DNA from: Maribacter sp.
GTDB taxonomy: Bacteria; Bacteroidota; Bacteroidia; Flavobacteriales; Flavobacteriaceae
Direction: 5' to 3'
Length of the DNA stretch: 8,465 nt
NCBI GenBank assembly: GCA_013001935.1
Contig: JABDKZ010000048.1
Span: 1 to 8,465, forward strand
A model generated the notes under the pieces. The model did not search any database, was not told where the DNA came from, and was given only the letters and a program-made list of their open reading frames with translations. Both the position numbers and the translations under genes were made by a program. Positions 5,990 through 8,465 of the stretch are shown here, in pieces. Position 1 is the first letter of the stretch. Every line of letters starts with the position of its first letter.

Positions 5990-7237
5990 TCAGTGCTTAT
6001 GTTTGTCATAAACCAATTCCCCTTTTTTCCAAACCATGCAGGGTTTAAAGTTCCCTTGATTATATAAAACTTCTTTGTAGTCATTTGTATGGAAAATACT
6101 TAGGTCTGCCAAGAAGCCTTCATCTAATTTTCCTCTATCCCATAATTTAAGGGCTGCCGCTGCACGGAAAGTAATTCCAGCAAGCACTTCAGCATTGCTC
6201 AATTTTTGGAATGTACCTAAAATAGCTGCTTGGGTAAGCAGATCACCCATAGGTGCGGAGCCCGGATTATGGTCACTGGCGATGGCCAATGCCCCACCAG
6301 CATCAAGTAATTTACGTGCTGGGGTAAAGGCACAGCCCAAACCAATCGATGCTCCAGGCAATGCTACGGAAACAACGTCACTATTTGCCAAAAGTGAAAT
6401 CTCTCTATCAGTACTTGCCTCCAAGTGATCGGCACTTATGGCATTATGCCTTATGGCAACCTCGCTGCCACCTGTTGAAAATTGGTCGGCATGAACAGTA
6501 ATATCAAAACCTAATTCCTGGGCTTTGTTAAAATAAGGCTCAATGAATTCAGGCGTAAATGCCCCTTCTTCAATAAAGGCATCGATGCGATCGGTGAGGT
6601 TTTCCTCTTTTAAAATAGGAAGAAGGTTAGTTGCCATTTCTTCTAAATATTCCTCAGGATTTCCATTATAATCCCTTGGGAACATATGTGCAGCCAAACA
6701 AGTGGTTACCAAATCTGTTGCAAGTGTTTGGTCTGCTTGCTTAATGGCATAAAGCATTTTTAGTTCTTCTGTTACCGATAGTCCGTATCCACTTTTTACT
6801 TCAATGGTCGTAACACCATTGGTGAGATGTCTTTTTGCCCTTTTGATAATTCCTTTGACCAATGCCTCTTTGGTAGCTTTTCTTGTTTGGGTAACCGTAT
6901 CCCAAATACCCCCTCCGGCTTTGGAGATTTCCAGATAGGTTTTACCTGAATTTCGCATGGCGTAATCATTGGCCCTAGATCCCCCATAACAAATATGGGT
7001 ATGCGCATCTACAAATCCAGGAAGGCAAGTATGGTCCCCAGAAAGTTGATGAACTTCAATAGCATTCCCTTTGGCACCAGCTATCATTTTTGGGAAATTG
7101 CCAATAGCCCGTATTTTATCGTTCTCAATGAGAATTCCACCATCCTTGATTATTTCCAATTGATTATCTGAAATAGCGCCTTTTAAGGCAAGCCCTCTCA
7201 TGGGTACTATTTGTTTAAATGGACCAATAAGTTTCAT
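5990..7237 (-). CDS. hutI: Imidazolonepropionase
   Basis: A cytosolic amidohydrolase of 415 residues that hydrolyses 4-imidazolone-5-propionate to N-formimidoyl-L-glutamate. The metal site is complete: DAHTH with H79 and H81, TVHAD with H249, and ASDHNPGSAP with D322. These positions nearly coincide with those of characterised HutI enzymes. GGSRANDY (85-92), the glycine-rich SKAGGGIW (105-112), KSGYG (148-152) and AAHMFP (182-187, with H184) contribute to substrate binding in the family. The N-terminal beta domain and C-terminal strand typical of amidohydrolases are both present, and the length is normal. The ATG at 7237 lies 13 bases after the hutH stop; the spacer is A-rich without a Shine-Dalgarno, as is common in Bacteroidota. 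The gene is third from the end of the operon and its product is the substrate for HutG. Confidence 0.97.
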   Translation of the reverse strand: MKLIGPFKQIVPMRGLALKGAISDNQLEIIKDGGILIENDKIRAIGNFPKMIAGAKGNAIEVHQLSGDHTCLPGFVDAHTHICYGGSRANDYAMRNSGKTYLEISKAGGGIWDTVTQTRKATKEALVKGIIKRAKRHLTNGVTTIEVKSGYGLSVTEELKMLYAIKQADQTLATDLVTTCLAAHMFPRDYNGNPEEYLEEMATNLLPILKEENLTDRIDAFIEEGAFTPEFIEPYFNKAQELGFDITVHADQFSTGGSEVAIRHNAISADHLEASTDREISLLANSDVVSVALPGASIGLGCAFTPARKLLDAGGALAIASDHNPGSAPMGDLLTQAAILGTFQKLSNAEVLAGITFRAAAALKLWDRGKLDEGFLADLSIFHTNDYKEVLYNQGNFKPCMVWKKGELVYDKHKH

Positions 7238-7250
7238 TCAAATGTTTTTA

Positions 7251-8465
7251 TTAAAATACTTCAAAATCTTCTGAAAAGGGCGTCTTGAAGGAAATCTTTT
7301 TTTCCTTCTTGGTTTTATTAATAACCTTGATAATGGTTTTGTCCCTTATCATGGAGATCCCTTTTTCGATGTCATCAGCAAAAACCCGGTCTTTATTGGC
7401 AAAAGAAACGTTTTTGCGAACTTCTTGGTGCACTTTGTTCAATAAAATACCTGATTTCATGGGTTTGCGAAATTCAAAGGCTTGGGCAGCGGTTAGCAAT
7501 TCAATCGCCAAAATTTTCTCAACATTTTCAATAACCTTTAACGCCTTTCGACTACTTATCGATCCCATACTTACATGGTCTTCCTGCCCAAGGGAAGTAG
7601 GTATGCTATCTGCACTCGATGGGAAGCACAAGCCCTTATTTTCACTGGCCAATGCCGCGGTGGTGTATTGCAAAATCATATAACCTGAATTGATCCCAGT
7701 ATCTTCCATCAAGAGTTTGGGTACGCCGGGACTATTGCCTTCCAACGCCAGATAGATTCTTCGATCGGAGATGTTCCCAACTTCAGAAGCGGCTAAACAA
7801 GCATAGTCCAAAGCCATTGCCAATGGTTGCCCATGAAAACTACCGCCACTTATGGTCAATTCCTCATCAATGATTATGGGATTATCTGTTACTGCATTCA
7901 ATTCAACTTCCAATAATTCTTTAAGATGTAGCCAGGCATTGCGGGATGCCCCATGTACTTGTGGAATGCAGCGCAGCGAGTAGGGGTCTTGAACACGTTC
8001 ACAATCGGCGTGATCTTCCATGATCTGAGATCCTTTCAGCAAGCGTTTTATTCTTTTAGCGACATATACATTGCCCTTAAATGGTCTAAGCGCATGCAAT
8101 TCATTATAAAAAGGTTTTATTGAACCTTGCAACCCTTCAATCATCATGGCCCCGATTATATCGGCTTGGGAAAGGCAATTATGTAGTTTTTCTACCACTT
8201 TGATAGCATGGGCTGCAATAAACTGGGTGCCATTGATGAGTGCAAGTCCTTCCTTGGGTCCTAGTTCAACGGCCTTAATACCAGTTTCTTTGAATAGCAT
8301 TGAAGTTTCTATCGTCTTTCCCTGATATTCCACTTTGCCAAGACCAATAAGGGGCAAGAACAGGTGTGATAAAGGCGCTAAATCCCCAGAAGCACCAACA
8401 GATCCTTGGGAAGGAACCACTGGTATCGCATCATTTTCAATATGCCATAATATTCGGTCTAAGGT
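7251..8465 (-). CDS. hutH: Histidine ammonia-lyase (histidase), N-terminus outside window
   Basis: Removes ammonia from L-histidine to give trans-urocanate, the first step of the pathway. The 404 visible residues run in frame off the right edge (first codon 8465-8463, reading TLDRILWHIEND). The GTG at 8420 is internal and not the start. About 110 N-terminal residues are missing compared with full-length family members of around 500. The Ala-Ser-Gly that cyclises into the MIO cofactor is at fragment residues 25-27 in PSQGSVGASGDLAPLSH. Other family blocks: LINGTQ (76-81), QDPYSLRCIPQVHG (159-172), SGGSFHGQP (206-214) and TSLGQEDHVSMG (290-301). Glu295 in GQED is the histidase-type residue; phenylalanine and tyrosine lyases usually differ here. 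The motif usually written SGGNFH has Ser for Asn. The C-terminus is intact with a lysine-rich segment before SEDFEVF. The promoter of the operon lies outside the window. Confidence 0.97.
   Translation of the reverse strand, partial: TLDRILWHIENDAIPVVPSQGSVGASGDLAPLSHLFLPLIGLGKVEYQGKTIETSMLFKETGIKAVELGPKEGLALINGTQFIAAHAIKVVEKLHNCLSQADIIGAMMIEGLQGSIKPFYNELHALRPFKGNVYVAKRIKRLLKGSQIMEDHADCERVQDPYSLRCIPQVHGASRNAWLHLKELLEVELNAVTDNPIIIDEELTISGGSFHGQPLAMALDYACLAASEVGNISDRRIYLALEGNSPGVPKLLMEDTGINSGYMILQYTTAALASENKGLCFPSSADSIPTSLGQEDHVSMGSISSRKALKVIENVEKILAIELLTAAQAFEFRKPMKSGILLNKVHQEVRKNVSFANKDRVFADDIEKGISMIRDKTIIKVINKTKKEKKISFKTPFSEDFEVF

Noticed and set aside
8418..8420. GTG as the start of hutH
   Set aside because: The frame stays open to the window edge and the upstream residues (TLDRILWHIENDAIP) are typical histidase sequence just before the MIO region, so the GTG is an internal valine.
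7251..8465. Phenylalanine or tyrosine ammonia-lyase instead of histidase
   Set aside because: The GQED motif has the histidase-type glutamate and the gene is the first visible member of a complete hut operon.
1..8465. CRISPR arrays, tRNA or rRNA genes, insertion sequences, prophage or defence genes
   Set aside because: I saw no regularly spaced repeats, tRNA-like cloverleaf, rRNA sequence, transposase motifs or terminal repeats; almost all of 1849-8465 is accounted for by conserved metabolic genes.

Overview
The window looks like chromosomal DNA from a member of the Bacteroidota, most likely a (marine) flavobacterium. This is inferred from the AT-rich composition, the near absence of Shine-Dalgarno sequences before clear starts, a TAnnTTTG-type -7 promoter box at 1621-1628, and the long (675-residue) urocanase and short (385-residue) homogentisate dioxygenase forms. 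No genus can be named from the sequence alone.

Layout. Positions 1-296 hold no convincing gene. A type II NADH:quinone dehydrogenase (ndh, 297-1574, +) follows. The 274-base gap after it (1575-1848) contains a 7-5-7 inverted repeat overlapping a -7 box, three consecutive predicted hairpins, an intrinsic terminator ending in nine T (1697-1729), and a weaker second promoter candidate. Next is homogentisate 1,2-dioxygenase (hmgA, 1849-3006, +). The rest of the window is a tight minus-strand operon read from right to left: hutH (7251-8465, N-terminus cut off by the window edge), hutI (5990-7237), hutU (3959-5986) and hutG (2985-3956 or -3962). hmgA and hutG converge and overlap by 22 bases.

Function. 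The four hut genes make a complete route from histidine to glutamate: ammonia lyase to urocanate, hydration to imidazolonepropionate, ring opening to N-formimidoylglutamate, and hydrolysis to glutamate plus formamide. The neighbouring hmgA opens the aromatic ring of homogentisate in tyrosine/phenylalanine breakdown, so two amino-acid catabolic routes meet here. The ndh product feeds NADH electrons to the quinone pool and has no obvious specific link to its neighbours.

Novelty. The protein-coding part is ordinary amino-acid catabolism and I see no undescribed multi-gene system. The best candidate for something unannotated is the apparent short transcription unit between ndh and hmgA (about 1605-1729), which could be a small RNA or an attenuator leader. 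The eukaryote-like urocanase, lacking the cysteine of the classical bacterial signature, and the convergent gene overlap are secondary points.
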